A stretch of 12,827 nucleotides of DNA, from NCBI RefSeq assembly GCF_023653455.1, contig NZ_JAKEDR010000095.1, positions 1 through 12,827 of the forward strand. Direction: 5' to 3'. The notes below the pieces were generated by a model. It worked only from the letters and a program-made list of their open reading frames with translations, was not told the origin of the DNA and did no database searches. The position numbers and the translations under genes are program-made. Each line of letters begins with the position of its first letter. Positions within the stretch are counted from its first letter, which is position 1. This DNA is from Paraclostridium ghonii. Lineage in GTDB: Bacteria; Bacillota; Clostridia; Peptostreptococcales; Peptostreptococcaceae. Positions 1 through 7,080 of this stretch are shown here, piece after piece.

Positions 1-112
1 CAGGGCATTTAACCGTAGGTTTCAATTTTCTCGACTCCTTTCTATAGGGGGAATGTGTTTTGTGGTGAAACCATTGTAAACCCTATCGGGGTCGAGATTC
101 AAATATAAATAA
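1..112 (+). ncRNA. Possible structured 5' leader RNA, class not identified
   Basis: This segment before the deacetylase gene has nested complementarity seldom seen by chance in such AT-rich DNA. Bases 29-38 pair with 88-97 over 10 pairs, one of them G-U. Inside that, 44-49 pair with 81-86 (ATAGGG/CCCTAT), and an apical hairpin TGGT-GAA-ACCA spans 63-73. Bases 18-24 (GGTTTCA) are also complementary to 66-72 (TGAAACC), which would be an alternative pairing or a pseudoknot. The layout resembles a riboswitch or cis-regulatory leader, but I could not match it to c-di-GMP, c-di-AMP, SAM or other classes I know. The element may begin before the window. The pairings are seen; a regulatory role is inference. 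Confidence 0.4.
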
Positions 113-147
113 GTTAACAGAATGTAATTGACAGTAAGGGGGAAGTT

Positions 148-1071
148 ATGAAAAAAAATAACAATATTTTTTCAAATTTTAACAAAAACAACAAGTGGGC
201 AAAACTAGATGTTAAAAAAGCTTTTTTACTAATGGTAGCATGTTTAGTAGTTTTTGGTTCATTTAATAAGGTGAAAGCTTACGTAGGAGAAACCATAAAA
301 GAAAAGCAAGAAAAAAAAGTTGTACAAGAGCAAAAGCGTAAAGAAGAAGAAGAAGCTAAGAAGAGAATGGTTGGAGTTAAACATGGATCAGAAGATTATA
401 GATACAGCGCTAAAAAAATATCAGAAAAATTAAAAAATGGAGACTATTCTAATAATGGAGATAAAGTGGTATTTTTAACTTTTGATGATGGAACATCAAC
501 TACAGTTACTCCAGAAATATTAAAAGTATTAAAAGATGAAGGTGTTAAAGCTACATTTTTCGTAACTGGATCTAATATAGAACGTGGTGGGAAAGCTGCT
601 GAAGATTTATTGAAGCAACAATTTGAAGAAGGACATGCAATAGCTAACCATTCATATAGTCATGATTATGGGAAATTGTATCCAAATCGAACATTAGATT
701 TAGAGGCTTTTAAATCTGACTTCAAAAAGACTGATGATATATTAAAAAGAATTTTAGGACCTTATTTCTCAACAGAAGTTATAAGATGCCCAGGTGGACA
801 TATGTCATGGAAAGGTATGAAGCCTTTAGATGAATATATGGATACTAATGGTATTTCATCAATAGATTGGAATGCGTTAAGTGGAGATGCTGAAGGTAAA
901 AAGAAATCACCTGAAGAGTTATACAACTATGCAGTTAAAGGTTCTGAAGGAAAAGAAATGGTAGTTATTTTAATGCATGATACTTATGGAAAAGAAAATA
1001 CTGCAAAAGCTCTTCCTCAATTAATAAAATACTACAAAGATAATGGATATACATTTAAAGTATTAGTATAG
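148..1071 (+). CDS. pgdA: Membrane-anchored polysaccharide deacetylase (peptidoglycan N-acetylglucosamine deacetylase type)
   Basis: This is a 307-residue carbohydrate esterase family 4 (NodB-fold) enzyme, predicted to remove acetyl groups from a wall polysaccharide, most likely peptidoglycan GlcNAc, outside the cell. A basic N-terminus is followed by one hydrophobic segment at about 24-40, serving as membrane anchor or uncleaved signal. A strongly charged Lys/Glu stretch at about 50-73, possibly coiled coil, forms a stalk. The catalytic domain runs from about 105 to 307 with all family motifs: TFDDG (111-115; Asp113 presumed base, Asp114 metal ligand), HSYSH (His168 and His172, metal ligands), RCPGGH (213-218), DWNA (240-243) and ILMHD with His277. 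A good ribosome site (AAGGGGGAA) sits just before the ATG. In relatives such enzymes give lysozyme resistance. The exact substrate cannot be read from sequence, and the gene symbol is by analogy. Confidence 0.9.
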   Translation: MKKNNNIFSNFNKNNKWAKLDVKKAFLLMVACLVVFGSFNKVKAYVGETIKEKQEKKVVQEQKRKEEEEAKKRMVGVKHGSEDYRYSAKKISEKLKNGDYSNNGDKVVFLTFDDGTSTTVTPEILKVLKDEGVKATFFVTGSNIERGGKAAEDLLKQQFEEGHAIANHSYSHDYGKLYPNRTLDLEAFKSDFKKTDDILKRILGPYFSTEVIRCPGGHMSWKGMKPLDEYMDTNGISSIDWNALSGDAEGKKKSPEELYNYAVKGSEGKEMVVILMHDTYGKENTAKALPQLIKYYKDNGYTFKVLV

Positions 1072-1170
1072 TGTAAAATAGTTCATTATTTATATAATTG
1101 TTTTCTATATACGAACTACAAAAATATGATTTAAGTGATACTTTAACATAAGGCATTATAAAAAAACAAA

Positions 1171-1247
1171 AGGAGAGGAGTGTATAAAATGGAACCTGTA
1201 TAGTGGGCACATATAAAAGTGTGTCTATCTATTCAGGTTCTTTTTTG
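1171..1247 (+). terminator. Strong hairpin terminator carrying a ribosome site and a four-codon ORF in its 5' edge
   Basis: Bases 1192-1211 pair with 1220-1240 (GAACCTG/CAGGTTC at the base, then ATAG/CTAT and GGGCACA/TGTGTCT), leaving an 8-base loop, and six T follow at 1241-1246. This is a typical intrinsic terminator and the likely transcript end for the deacetylase gene about 120 bases upstream. An A-rich 5' flank (1186-1189) suggests it could also work on the other strand. The ribosome-site-like AGGAGAGGAG (1171-1180) is followed by ATG GAA CCT GTA TAG (1189-1203), a possible MEPV peptide overlapping the stem. That may be a leader peptide or only the cut-off start of a lost gene. Confidence 0.75.
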
Positions 1248-1386
1248 TATAATCAACTAGAGTAGTTATTGATTTATGAGTAAGATAGTAAGCATCAAAG
1301 AATTGACGGCTAAAACAAATAGTTTTATTTTGATATAATAAAGCCAATAGTTTAGAAATTAAATTTTAATGAGTCTATAAAATAAA

Positions 1387-1458
1387 ATGTGTATTTTACT
1401 AGAAAATGGTGATAATCAAGAGATTAATCTAATTATCGAAATAAGTGGGTACACATGA
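1387..1458 (+). pseudogene. Short coding relic, tentatively VapB/AbrB-type antitoxin N-terminus (copy 1)
   Basis: A 23-codon reading frame encodes MCILLENGDNQEINLIIEIS-GYT and then stops. It is related to 9503-9586: identical blocks are AATAAAATGTGTA, AAAATGGTGATAATCAAG, ATTAATCTAATTA and AAATAAG, in the same order and with almost the same spacing. The pattern NGDNQ-x-INLI resembles the NG-x-SQAVRLPKE signature at the start of VapB-like antitoxins, but no toxin and no complete antitoxin is nearby. There is no convincing ribosome site. The family guess is weak; the duplication is seen directly. I see no recognisable gene or site in the rest of 1248-1618. Confidence 0.35.
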
Positions 1459-1618
1459 TTTATTCGAAAGGTAATTCAAGAAATGGAGAAGTTTCATTAA
1501 AGAATCTATGCTGAAGGATTTTAATGTATATAATATAAATTGTAATAATGAAAAATTAAAAGTATAATAATATCTATAAAAAAGTTGAATATAAAAAAGT
1601 AGAAAGGAATCAAATAAT

Positions 1619-1948
1619 ATGCCACAAATAAAAATAAGAGGAATAAACGAAAATGATATATGCCAAATAAGTGAAAAAATGATAGATGAATTAGTTGATG
1701 CAGTAAAATGTCCAAGAGATTACTTTGAAATAGAGTGTATAAAATCAGTTGCTATAAGAGATGGAAAAATTGCAGATGTATATCCTTTTGTAGAAGTTGC
1801 ATGGTTTGATAGAGGACAAGAGGTGCAAGATACAGTTGCAAAAATAATAACTGATAGTATAAGAAATAATTTAAATGTAGAAAGCATGGACTTAGCATTT
1901 TCAGTTTTTGAAAAAGAAAAGTACTATGAAAATGGAGAACATTTTTAA
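1619..1948 (+). CDS. DUF1904 family protein (tautomerase-like)
   Basis: A 109-residue cytoplasmic protein, full length for the DUF1904 family as I remember it. It begins Met-Pro (MPQIKIRG). Removal of the initiator Met would expose Pro1, the catalytic residue of the tautomerase/MIF superfamily to which I recall this family being assigned. A strand-rich N-terminus, a helix (about 13-29, QISEKMIDELVDAV) and a second half with VEVAWFDRGQEVQD are visible. No signal peptide or membrane segment is present. An AAAGGA ribosome site lies about 12 bases upstream. The gene sits 15 bases before the pseudouridine synthase and is probably cotranscribed with it, although a functional link is not evident. 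The substrate is unknown. Confidence 0.75.
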   Translation: MPQIKIRGINENDICQISEKMIDELVDAVKCPRDYFEIECIKSVAIRDGKIADVYPFVEVAWFDRGQEVQDTVAKIITDSIRNNLNVESMDLAFSVFEKEKYYENGEHF

Positions 1949-1963
1949 AGGAAGGAATAATTT

Positions 1964-2686
1964 ATGGCTAAAAAACAACGTTTAGATAAAGTACTTTCTA
2001 ACTTAGGTTATGGAAGTAGAGCTGAAATAAAAAGAGACTGTAAAAAGGGTTTGGTTAAAGTAAATGGAAATGTTGAAAATAATCCAGGGCTTCAAGTTGA
2101 TACAGATAAAGATATTATAAATTTTGATGGAGAAACTATAGATTATAAAGAATTCATATACTTAATGCTAAATAAACCAGATGGATATATATCAGCAACT
2201 TTCGATAAACATGATCCAATAGTTTTAGATTTAATAGATAAAAAATCTTTAGTATTTGATCCATTTCCAGTAGGAAGACTAGATAAGGACACAGAGGGAT
2301 TACTAGTTTTAACTAATGATGGGCAATTAGCACATAGAGTTTTATCGCCTAAAAGTCATGTTCCTAAAACTTATTTTGCAGAAATTGATGGAGTTGTAAC
2401 AGAATGTGATATAAAAGCTTTTAAAGAAGGTGTAGTATTAGATGACGGATATAAAACTATGCCAGCAGAACTTGATATTCTTGAAAGTGGGGATATATCT
2501 AAAATAGAACTTACTATACATGAAGGTAAGTTTCATCAAGTAAAAAGGATGTTTGAAAGTGTAGGTAAGAAAGTCACTTATTTAAAGAGATTATCTATGG
2601 GGAATTTAAAACTAGATGAAAAACTAGAGCTAGGTGAGTATAGAGAATTGACAGAAGAAGAAATTAAACTAATAGAAGAAAGATAA
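1964..2686 (+). CDS. rsuA: 16S rRNA pseudouridine synthase, RsuA/RluB/E/F family
   Basis: A 240-residue enzyme predicted to isomerise a uridine in rRNA, most likely 16S position 516 (E. coli numbering), to pseudouridine in the cytoplasm. An N-terminal S4 RNA-binding domain (about 4-55, RLDKVLSNLGYGSRAEI...) is followed by the catalytic domain. The family signature GRLDKDTEGLLVLTNDG covers 104-120, with Asp107 the catalytic aspartate. LMLNKPDGYISA (67-78) and the C-terminal EGKFHQVKRMF motif are also intact. A clear GGAAGGAAT ribosome site precedes the ATG. It lies between a DUF1904 gene and the 23S methyltransferase gene, 23 bases before the latter, suggesting a small rRNA-modification unit. 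The RsuA versus RluF/RluB assignment is from length and family resemblance. Confidence 0.88.
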   Translation: MAKKQRLDKVLSNLGYGSRAEIKRDCKKGLVKVNGNVENNPGLQVDTDKDIINFDGETIDYKEFIYLMLNKPDGYISATFDKHDPIVLDLIDKKSLVFDPFPVGRLDKDTEGLLVLTNDGQLAHRVLSPKSHVPKTYFAEIDGVVTECDIKAFKEGVVLDDGYKTMPAELDILESGDISKIELTIHEGKFHQVKRMFESVGKKVTYLKRLSMGNLKLDEKLELGEYRELTEEEIKLIEER

Positions 2687-2709
2687 CTTTATATATGGAG
2701 GACTAAAGA

Positions 2710-4068
2710 GTGAAAAGAAGAGATATTATAGAATTTGAGATAGATAAAATGGAGTTTGGAGGAACTTCGGTAAGTCGTTTAGGAAATAGAGACATATATA
2801 TGAAAGGTGGCATAACTGGACAAAAAGTTAAAGCATCAGTTAAAAAAACTAAAAGTGGAAAAGCAGATGTGAAAATGCTTGAACTTTTAGAAAGTTCACC
2901 ATTAGAAACAGAAACACCATGCAAACACTTTAATGTATGTGGTGGATGTAGTATGTTATCAGTTCCTTATGAAAAGCAATTAGAAATAAAAGAAAGACAA
3001 GTAATGGATTTATTTTTAGAACAAGATATATTTGGATTTAATTTTCAAGGAATTGAAAGCAGTCCTAAAACTAAAGAATATAGAAATAAAATGGAGTACA
3101 CATTTGGAGATGAAATGAAAGATGGACCATTGACTTTAGGGTTGCATAAAAAGGGTAAGCATATTGATATTTTAACTGTTGATGGGTGCTTTTTAGTGGA
3201 TAATGACTTTATAAAAGTTTTAACATCTACAGTAGAGTATTTCAATGAAAAAAATATACCGTACTACAGAAATATGAGACATAAAGGATATTTAAGAAAT
3301 CTTGTAGTAAGAAAAGGTATAAATACAAGTGAAATGATGGTCAATATTGTTACATCATCTCAAGAAGATTTTGATATGACAGATTACAAACATATGTTAT
3401 TAAATCTTGATTTAGATGCAGATTTGGCTAGTATATTACACACAATAAATGATGGATTAGCAGATGCAGTTAATTGTGATGAGTTAAGAGTTTTACATGG
3501 AAGAGATTATATACAAGAAGAAATTTTAGGTCTTAAATTTAAGATATCTCCATTCTCATTCTTCCAAACAAACACTAAAGGTGCTGAAGAATTATACAAA
3601 ATAGCTAGAGAGTTTGTCGGGGAACATAATGATAAAATAGTATTTGATTTATATAGTGGGACAGGAACAATAGGACAAGTTATGGCTGAAAAAGCTAAAA
3701 AGGTTTATGGTATAGAGATTATAGAAGAAGCGGTAGATGCTGCAAATAAAAATGCTAAATTAAACAATTTAACAAATTGTGAATTTATAGCAGGAGATGT
3801 AGCTAAAACAGTTAATAAATTAAAGGCTAAACCAGATATAATAATAGTAGACCCTCCAAGACCAGGAGTTCATAAGGATGCTATAAGAGATATATCGAAG
3901 TTTGATTCTAAAGAGATAGTTTATATATCTTGTAATCCTAAAACTTTAGTATTAGATTTAGTTGAGTTTAAAAAATATGGATATGAAGTAGAAAAAGTTA
4001 AGTGTATGGACATGTTCCCAAATACTCCTCATGTTGAGACAGTTGTAAAATTGTATAAGAAAAAGTAA
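2710..4068 (+). CDS. rlmD: 23S rRNA (uracil-5-)-methyltransferase, RlmD/RlmCD (RumA) family
   Basis: A 452-residue SAM-dependent methyltransferase that forms 5-methyluridine in 23S rRNA (U1939 in E. coli; the single Bacillus enzyme treats U747 and U1939). A TRAM-type RNA-binding domain covers about 1-60. The [4Fe-4S] cysteines are Cys71, Cys77, Cys80 (C-x5-C-x2-C) and Cys160. The Rossmann methyltransferase domain has the SAM-binding motif DLYSGTG (313-319), DPPRPGV (381-387), the nucleophile Cys408 in YISCNP, and HVETV (441-445). The start is GTG, supported by GGAGG at the proper distance (about 2697-2701). An intrinsic terminator follows within about 10 bases, ending this transcription unit. 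Confidence 0.93.
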   Translation: MKRRDIIEFEIDKMEFGGTSVSRLGNRDIYMKGGITGQKVKASVKKTKSGKADVKMLELLESSPLETETPCKHFNVCGGCSMLSVPYEKQLEIKERQVMDLFLEQDIFGFNFQGIESSPKTKEYRNKMEYTFGDEMKDGPLTLGLHKKGKHIDILTVDGCFLVDNDFIKVLTSTVEYFNEKNIPYYRNMRHKGYLRNLVVRKGINTSEMMVNIVTSSQEDFDMTDYKHMLLNLDLDADLASILHTINDGLADAVNCDELRVLHGRDYIQEEILGLKFKISPFSFFQTNTKGAEELYKIAREFVGEHNDKIVFDLYSGTGTIGQVMAEKAKKVYGIEIIEEAVDAANKNAKLNNLTNCEFIAGDVAKTVNKLKAKPDIIIVDPPRPGVHKDAIRDISKFDSKEIVYISCNPKTLVLDLVEFKKYGYEVEKVKCMDMFPNTPHVETVVKLYKKK

Positions 4069-4078
4069 GTAAACTACA

Positions 4079-4112
4079 GAGATTAAGCAAAAAAAGCTTA
4101 GTCTCTTTTTTT
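4079..4112 (+). terminator. Intrinsic terminator after the 23S rRNA methyltransferase gene
   Basis: GAGATTAAGC (4079-4088) pairs with GCTTAGTCTC (4096-4105), 10 pairs including one G-U, with a seven-A loop and a seven-T run at 4106-4112. It closes the DUF1904 - pseudouridine synthase - methyltransferase unit. Confidence 0.93.
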
Positions 4113-4323
4113 ATGCATTAATATAAAACTCTTGCCCAAATTGTAACGTAGGAAATGGAGTTTTAAAGAACACTGATAATTTAGTTCGAGGATTGAGAAA
4201 AACTATTACTGCTATATATCGGACAAATGATACCGAACTAGGATTTATGATAATAATAGATTATACAACGTTTAATTAGGAGGTAGGTATTAGGCTTTTT
4301 AATAATATAAAAGGCTTAGCTTA
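4113..4323 (+). other. Intergenic stretch with no identified gene; weak dyad and open frame without start
   Basis: No gene could be supported here. TAGTTCG (4182-4188) and CGAACTA (4234-4240) form a 7-base inverted repeat around 45 bases. One forward frame stays open from about 4127 to a TAG near 4280 without an ATG near its start, and reads roughly NSCPNCNVGNGVLKNTDN... with no family resemblance I recognise. It could be a gene relic or chance. Confidence 0.3.
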
Positions 4324-4359
4324 AAGGTAAAATTTGTAATTTTATAAAAATTTTACCTT
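4324..4359. repeat. 11-bp perfect inverted repeat overlapping the -35 box of the met promoter
   Basis: AAGGTAAAATT (4324-4334) and AATTTTACCTT (4349-4359) are perfect complements separated by 14 bases. The last two bases are the first two of the TTGACA box, so the dyad could be an operator for a repressor or activator of the methionine operon. It could also be a weak terminator for transcripts from upstream. No factor is assigned. Confidence 0.5.
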
Positions 4360-4386
4360 GACATGTTAAATAAGACTTGTTACTAT
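4358..4386 (+). promoter_or_regulatory. Sigma-A promoter of the methionine operon
   Basis: A perfect -35 box TTGACA (4358-4363) is followed by exactly 17 bases and TACTAT (4381-4386), a 5/6 match to TATAAT. Transcription should begin near 4392-4395, about 35 bases before the first riboswitch stem. It is the best promoter in the window. Confidence 0.88.
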
Positions 4387-4388
4387 AT

Positions 4389-4422
4389 AAATTAAATTAA
4401 ATTAAATTAAATTAAATTAAAT
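4389..4422 (+). repeat. Pentanucleotide tandem repeat (ATTAA, about 6.8 copies) at the transcript start
   Basis: ATTAA is repeated without error six times from 4391 to 4420, with partial units on both sides. The tract starts two bases after the -10 box, covers the presumed start site and ends just before the riboswitch. Such a simple repeat can change length by replication slippage. Here that would alter the initially transcribed region and 5' leader length rather than the promoter spacer. Confidence 0.95.
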
Positions 4423-4427
4423 ATGTA

Positions 4428-4542
4428 TCTCATCAAGAGAGGTGGAGGGAAAGGCCCTATGAAACCTCGGCAACCAGTATGTATCATTTGCATATATGGT
4501 GCCAACTCCTACTTTAGACATTTTATCTAAAGAAAGATGAGA
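4428..4542 (+). promoter_or_regulatory. SAM-I (S-box) riboswitch aptamer
   Basis: The hallmark core is present: AGAGGTGGAGGGA (4437-4449), GGCCCTATGAAACCTCGGCAACC (key parts GGCCC, ATGAAACC, CGGCAACC; about 4453-4475) and GGTGCCAACTCCT (4498-4510). The closing stem P1 is TCTCATC (4428-4434) with GATGAGA (4536-4542), a perfect 7-base match. A further small hairpin (TTTAGACATTTTATCTAAA, 4514-4532) precedes the P1 3' strand. This class binds S-adenosylmethionine and turns methionine and cysteine synthesis genes off when SAM is plentiful. It lies directly before metY and controls it through the adjoining terminator. Confidence 0.97.
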
Positions 4543-4568
4543 GAGGTTGCGTACTATTTATTGAGTAT

Positions 4569-4612
4569 AGCTCTCTTTCGTCAAAGTAATTTTGAGAAAG
4601 GGGGCTTTTTTC
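4569..4612 (+). terminator. Riboswitch-controlled terminator (expression platform)
   Basis: AGCTCTCTTTC (4569-4579) pairs with GAAAGGGGGCT (4596-4606), with some G-U pairs, followed by T at 4606-4611. The 3' half of P1 (AGAGAG, 4540-4545) can instead pair with CTCTCT (4571-4576), forming an antiterminator. SAM binding locks P1 and frees the terminator; without SAM the antiterminator lets polymerase reach metY. The remaining 170 bases up to metY show nothing further except its ribosome site. Confidence 0.92.
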
Positions 4613-4782
4613 TTTACCATTAATTATTAAATACGAAGATTTTTATAATATTTTTAAACGGTTGTTTAGATTATATTTGAAATTAGTTCAAAGCATAAAA
4701 ATATTATTAGTTAAGAAGTTATTTTTGATGAAATTTAATATTAAATAAAGTCACATTAATATATTGGGAAGGGAGATTTAAA

Positions 4783-6090
4783 ATGAGTGAAAGAAAGTTA
4801 AAATTTGATACATTACAAGTACATGCAGGACAAGAACCAGATCCTCATACTGGAGCAAGAGCTGTTCCAATATATCAAACTACATCATATGTTTTTAATA
4901 GTGTTGAGCATGGGGCAAATTTATTTGCTTTAAAGGAGGAAGGAAATATTTATACCAGAATTATGAATCCTACTACAGATGTTTTTGAAAAGAGGATAGC
5001 ATCTCTTGAAGGGGGAGTTGGAGCTCTTGCAGTAGCATCTGGCTCAGCAGCAATTACTTATTCAATAATTAATATAGCTGGAGCAGGTGATGAGATTATT
5101 GCAGCTAGTACTCTTTATGGAGGAACTTATAATCTTTTTTCTACTACACTACCAAGATTGGGAATTAAAACAGTTTTTGTAGATCCTGACGAACCAGAAA
5201 ACTTTAGAAAGGTAATAAATGAAAAAACGAAAATTATATATATTGAAAGTATAGGAAATCCAGGAATAAATATAATTGATATTGAGGCTGTGGCTAAAAT
5301 TGCTCATGAAAATGGAATACCGTTAATTGTGGACAATACTTTTGGAACACCATATCTAATAAACCCTATAGAATTTGGGGCAGATATTGTAGTTCATTCT
5401 GCTACAAAATTCATTGGTGGACATGGGAGCTCAATAGGAGGAGTAATAATAGATTCAGGTAAGTTTGATTGGGAAAAAAGCGGAAGATTTACAGACCTTA
5501 CAGAGCCAGATTTAAGTTATCATGGGATGAGATATGCAATTGACTTAAAAGAGTTAGCTTATATTACAAAAGCAAGAGTTCAGATTTTAAGAGATACAGG
5601 AGCTGCTATTAGTCCTTTTAATTCATTCCTTTTCCTTCAAGGGCTTGAGACTCTTTCATTAAGAGTAGAAAAGCATGTATTAAATACAAAAAAGATTGTA
5701 AAGTTTTTAGAAAATCATCCTCTTGTGTCTTGGGTGAATTATCCTAGCTTAAAAAATAATAAGTACCATAAACTTGGAGAAAAATATTTTCCTAAAGGTG
5801 CTGGATCCATATTTACATTTGGAATAAAAGGTGGCGTTGATGAAGGTAAGAAATTTATCGAGAGTCTTAAAATATTTTCTCATTTAGCTAATGTTGCAGA
5901 TGCTAAATCTTTAGTTATACACCCTGCTAGTACAACTCATGCTCAGTTAAATGAAGAAGAACAAAAAGGAGCAGGTGTTACTCCTGATATGATAAGACTT
6001 TCTATAGGAATAGAAGATGCTGATGACTTGATTTATGATCTTAATCAAGCTCTTAATAAACTAATTAAGGAGAATGAAAATGCATATTAA
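4783..6090 (+). CDS. metY: O-acetylhomoserine sulfhydrylase (PLP-dependent)
   Basis: A 435-residue cytoplasmic enzyme of the Cys/Met-metabolism PLP family that joins O-acetylhomoserine and sulfide to make homocysteine. The length and the opening [29 protein letters not shown] are typical of this branch rather than of the shorter cystathionine gamma-synthases (about 380-400). Visible residues are Y57-T-R59 (phosphate and partner-subunit site), Asp184 in VDNTFGTPY (PLP ring nitrogen) and Lys209 in [10 protein letters not shown] (Schiff base). It is the first gene after the SAM riboswitch, with the ribosome site GGGAAGGGAG before the ATG. Its 3' end overlaps metF. Using free sulfide means direct sulfhydrylation, so the cystathionine route is not needed. 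Confidence 0.94.
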   Translation: MSERKLKFDTLQVHAGQEPDPHTGARAVPIYQTTSYVFNSVEHGANLFALKEEGNIYTRIMNPTTDVFEKRIASLEGGVGALAVASGSAAITYSIINIAGAGDEIIAASTLYGGTYNLFSTTLPRLGIKTVFVDPDEPENFRKVINEKTKIIYIESIGNPGINIIDIEAVAKIAHENGIPLIVDNTFGTPYLINPIEFGADIVVHSATKFIGGHGSSIGGVIIDSGKFDWEKSGRFTDLTEPDLSYHGMRYAIDLKELAYITKARVQILRDTGAAISPFNSFLFLQGLETLSLRVEKHVLNTKKIVKFLENHPLVSWVNYPSLKNNKYHKLGEKYFPKGAGSIFTFGIKGGVDEGKKFIESLKIFSHLANVADAKSLVIHPASTTHAQLNEEEQKGAGVTPDMIRLSIGIEDADDLIYDLNQALNKLIKENENAY

Positions 6091-6958
6091 TAATTTATTT
6101 AAAGAAAAGAAATTGGTATTTTCCTTTGAAATTTTTCCACCTAAGGTCACATCACCAATAGAAACTATTTATGATACTCTAGAGGAGTTAAGAGATTTAA
6201 ATCCAGATTATATTAGTGTAACTTATGGTGCTGGGGGGAGTAGCGAAAGTAATAAAACCTCTGAATTAGCATCTTTAGTTAAAAGTAAATATGATATAGA
6301 GCCTCTCGCTCATTTAACTTGCATAAACTCTAATAAAGATTCTATGGAAAAGATTTTACAAGAACTAAAAGAGAAAAACGTAGAAAATATATTAGCATTG
6401 AGAGGCGATGTTTTAGGAAATGCTAAAGTTTCAGGGGAGTTTAATAATGCTTGCAAGCTTATTGAGTATATAAAGGAAAATAAAAGCTTTGGTATATCAG
6501 CTGCCTGTTATCCAGAAGGGCACCTAGAAAGTAAAAATTTAGAACAAGATATTGAAGTTTTAAAGATGAAAGTTGATTCAGGAGCAGAACACTTAATTTC
6601 TCAATTGTTTTTTGATAATAATCGCTTTTATAACTTTTTAGATAAAGTGGAACAAAAGGGTATAAATGTACCAATTCAAGCTGGTATAATGCCTGTTACG
6701 AATAAAAGACAAATAGAAAGGATAGTTTCCCTTTGTGGAGCTAATGTTCCATTAAAATTTATAAAGATATTAGAAAAATACGAACATGACAAAGAGGCTT
6801 TAAGGGATGCAGGTATAGCATATGCAATGGATCAGATAGTAGACTTAATTTCTACAGGGGTTAGAGGGATTCATCTATACACTATGAATAACCCTTATAT
6901 AGCAAAAAAGATAAATGAGAATATAGGTTCTGTAATAAATTCTATAAACAAAAAATAA
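6080..6958 (+). CDS. metF: 5,10-methylenetetrahydrofolate reductase
   Basis: A flavoprotein reducing methylene-tetrahydrofolate to 5-methyl-tetrahydrofolate, the methyl donor for the last step of methionine synthesis. It is about 292 residues, usual for the single-domain bacterial form. Family motifs are FSFEIFPPK near the N-terminus (Glu17 is the conserved acid), [25 protein letters not shown], the CYPEGH motif, LISQLFFDN and IQAGIMPV. Two ATGs are possible. AAGGAG (6067-6072) lies one base before the ATG at 6074 but seven bases before the ATG at 6080, so 6080 is preferred. The gene overlaps the end of metY by 11 bases, implying coupled translation. The next gene follows after 122 bases with no visible terminator. 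Confidence 0.93.
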   Translation: MHINNLFKEKKLVFSFEIFPPKVTSPIETIYDTLEELRDLNPDYISVTYGAGGSSESNKTSELASLVKSKYDIEPLAHLTCINSNKDSMEKILQELKEKNVENILALRGDVLGNAKVSGEFNNACKLIEYIKENKSFGISAACYPEGHLESKNLEQDIEVLKMKVDSGAEHLISQLFFDNNRFYNFLDKVEQKGINVPIQAGIMPVTNKRQIERIVSLCGANVPLKFIKILEKYEHDKEALRDAGIAYAMDQIVDLISTGVRGIHLYTMNNPYIAKKINENIGSVINSINKK

Positions 6959-7080
6959 GATGATTAATAAAATATGGATAGCTATTTATTGAATTGGTAA
7001 GATATAACGTAGATATACCTAGTAGTTAGGGATGAAAATTTGAATTAGTTAATTAATATATAAGAGATAGGGGAGGTTCT

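Noticed and set aside
66..93. TGAAAC followed by GGTC as a lysozyme-stress (sigma-V-like) ECF promoter for the deacetylase gene
   Set aside because: The spacing (18 instead of about 16) and the -10 part (GGTC instead of CGTC) do not fit, and the bases are better explained by RNA pairing.
128..133. TTGACA as a -35 box before the deacetylase gene
   Set aside because: It lies 14 bases before the ATG, so a start site would fall inside the gene.
1303..1339. TTGACG and TATAAT as a promoter for the DUF1904 gene
   Set aside because: The spacer is 25 bases, too long for a normal sigma-A promoter. An extended search gave no convincing -35 at 17 bases.
1521..1715. 64-codon minus-strand open frame across the DUF1904 start
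   Set aside because: Its Phe/Ile/Leu/Tyr-rich content mirrors AT-rich DNA, it overlaps a real gene start and has no ribosome site.
4389..4422. CRISPR-like or origin repeat
   Set aside because: Direct pentamers without spacers, and no DnaA boxes nearby; it is a simple microsatellite.
6074..6079. Upstream ATG as the metF start
   Set aside because: The ribosome site AAGGAG ends one base before it; the ATG at 6080 has normal spacing.
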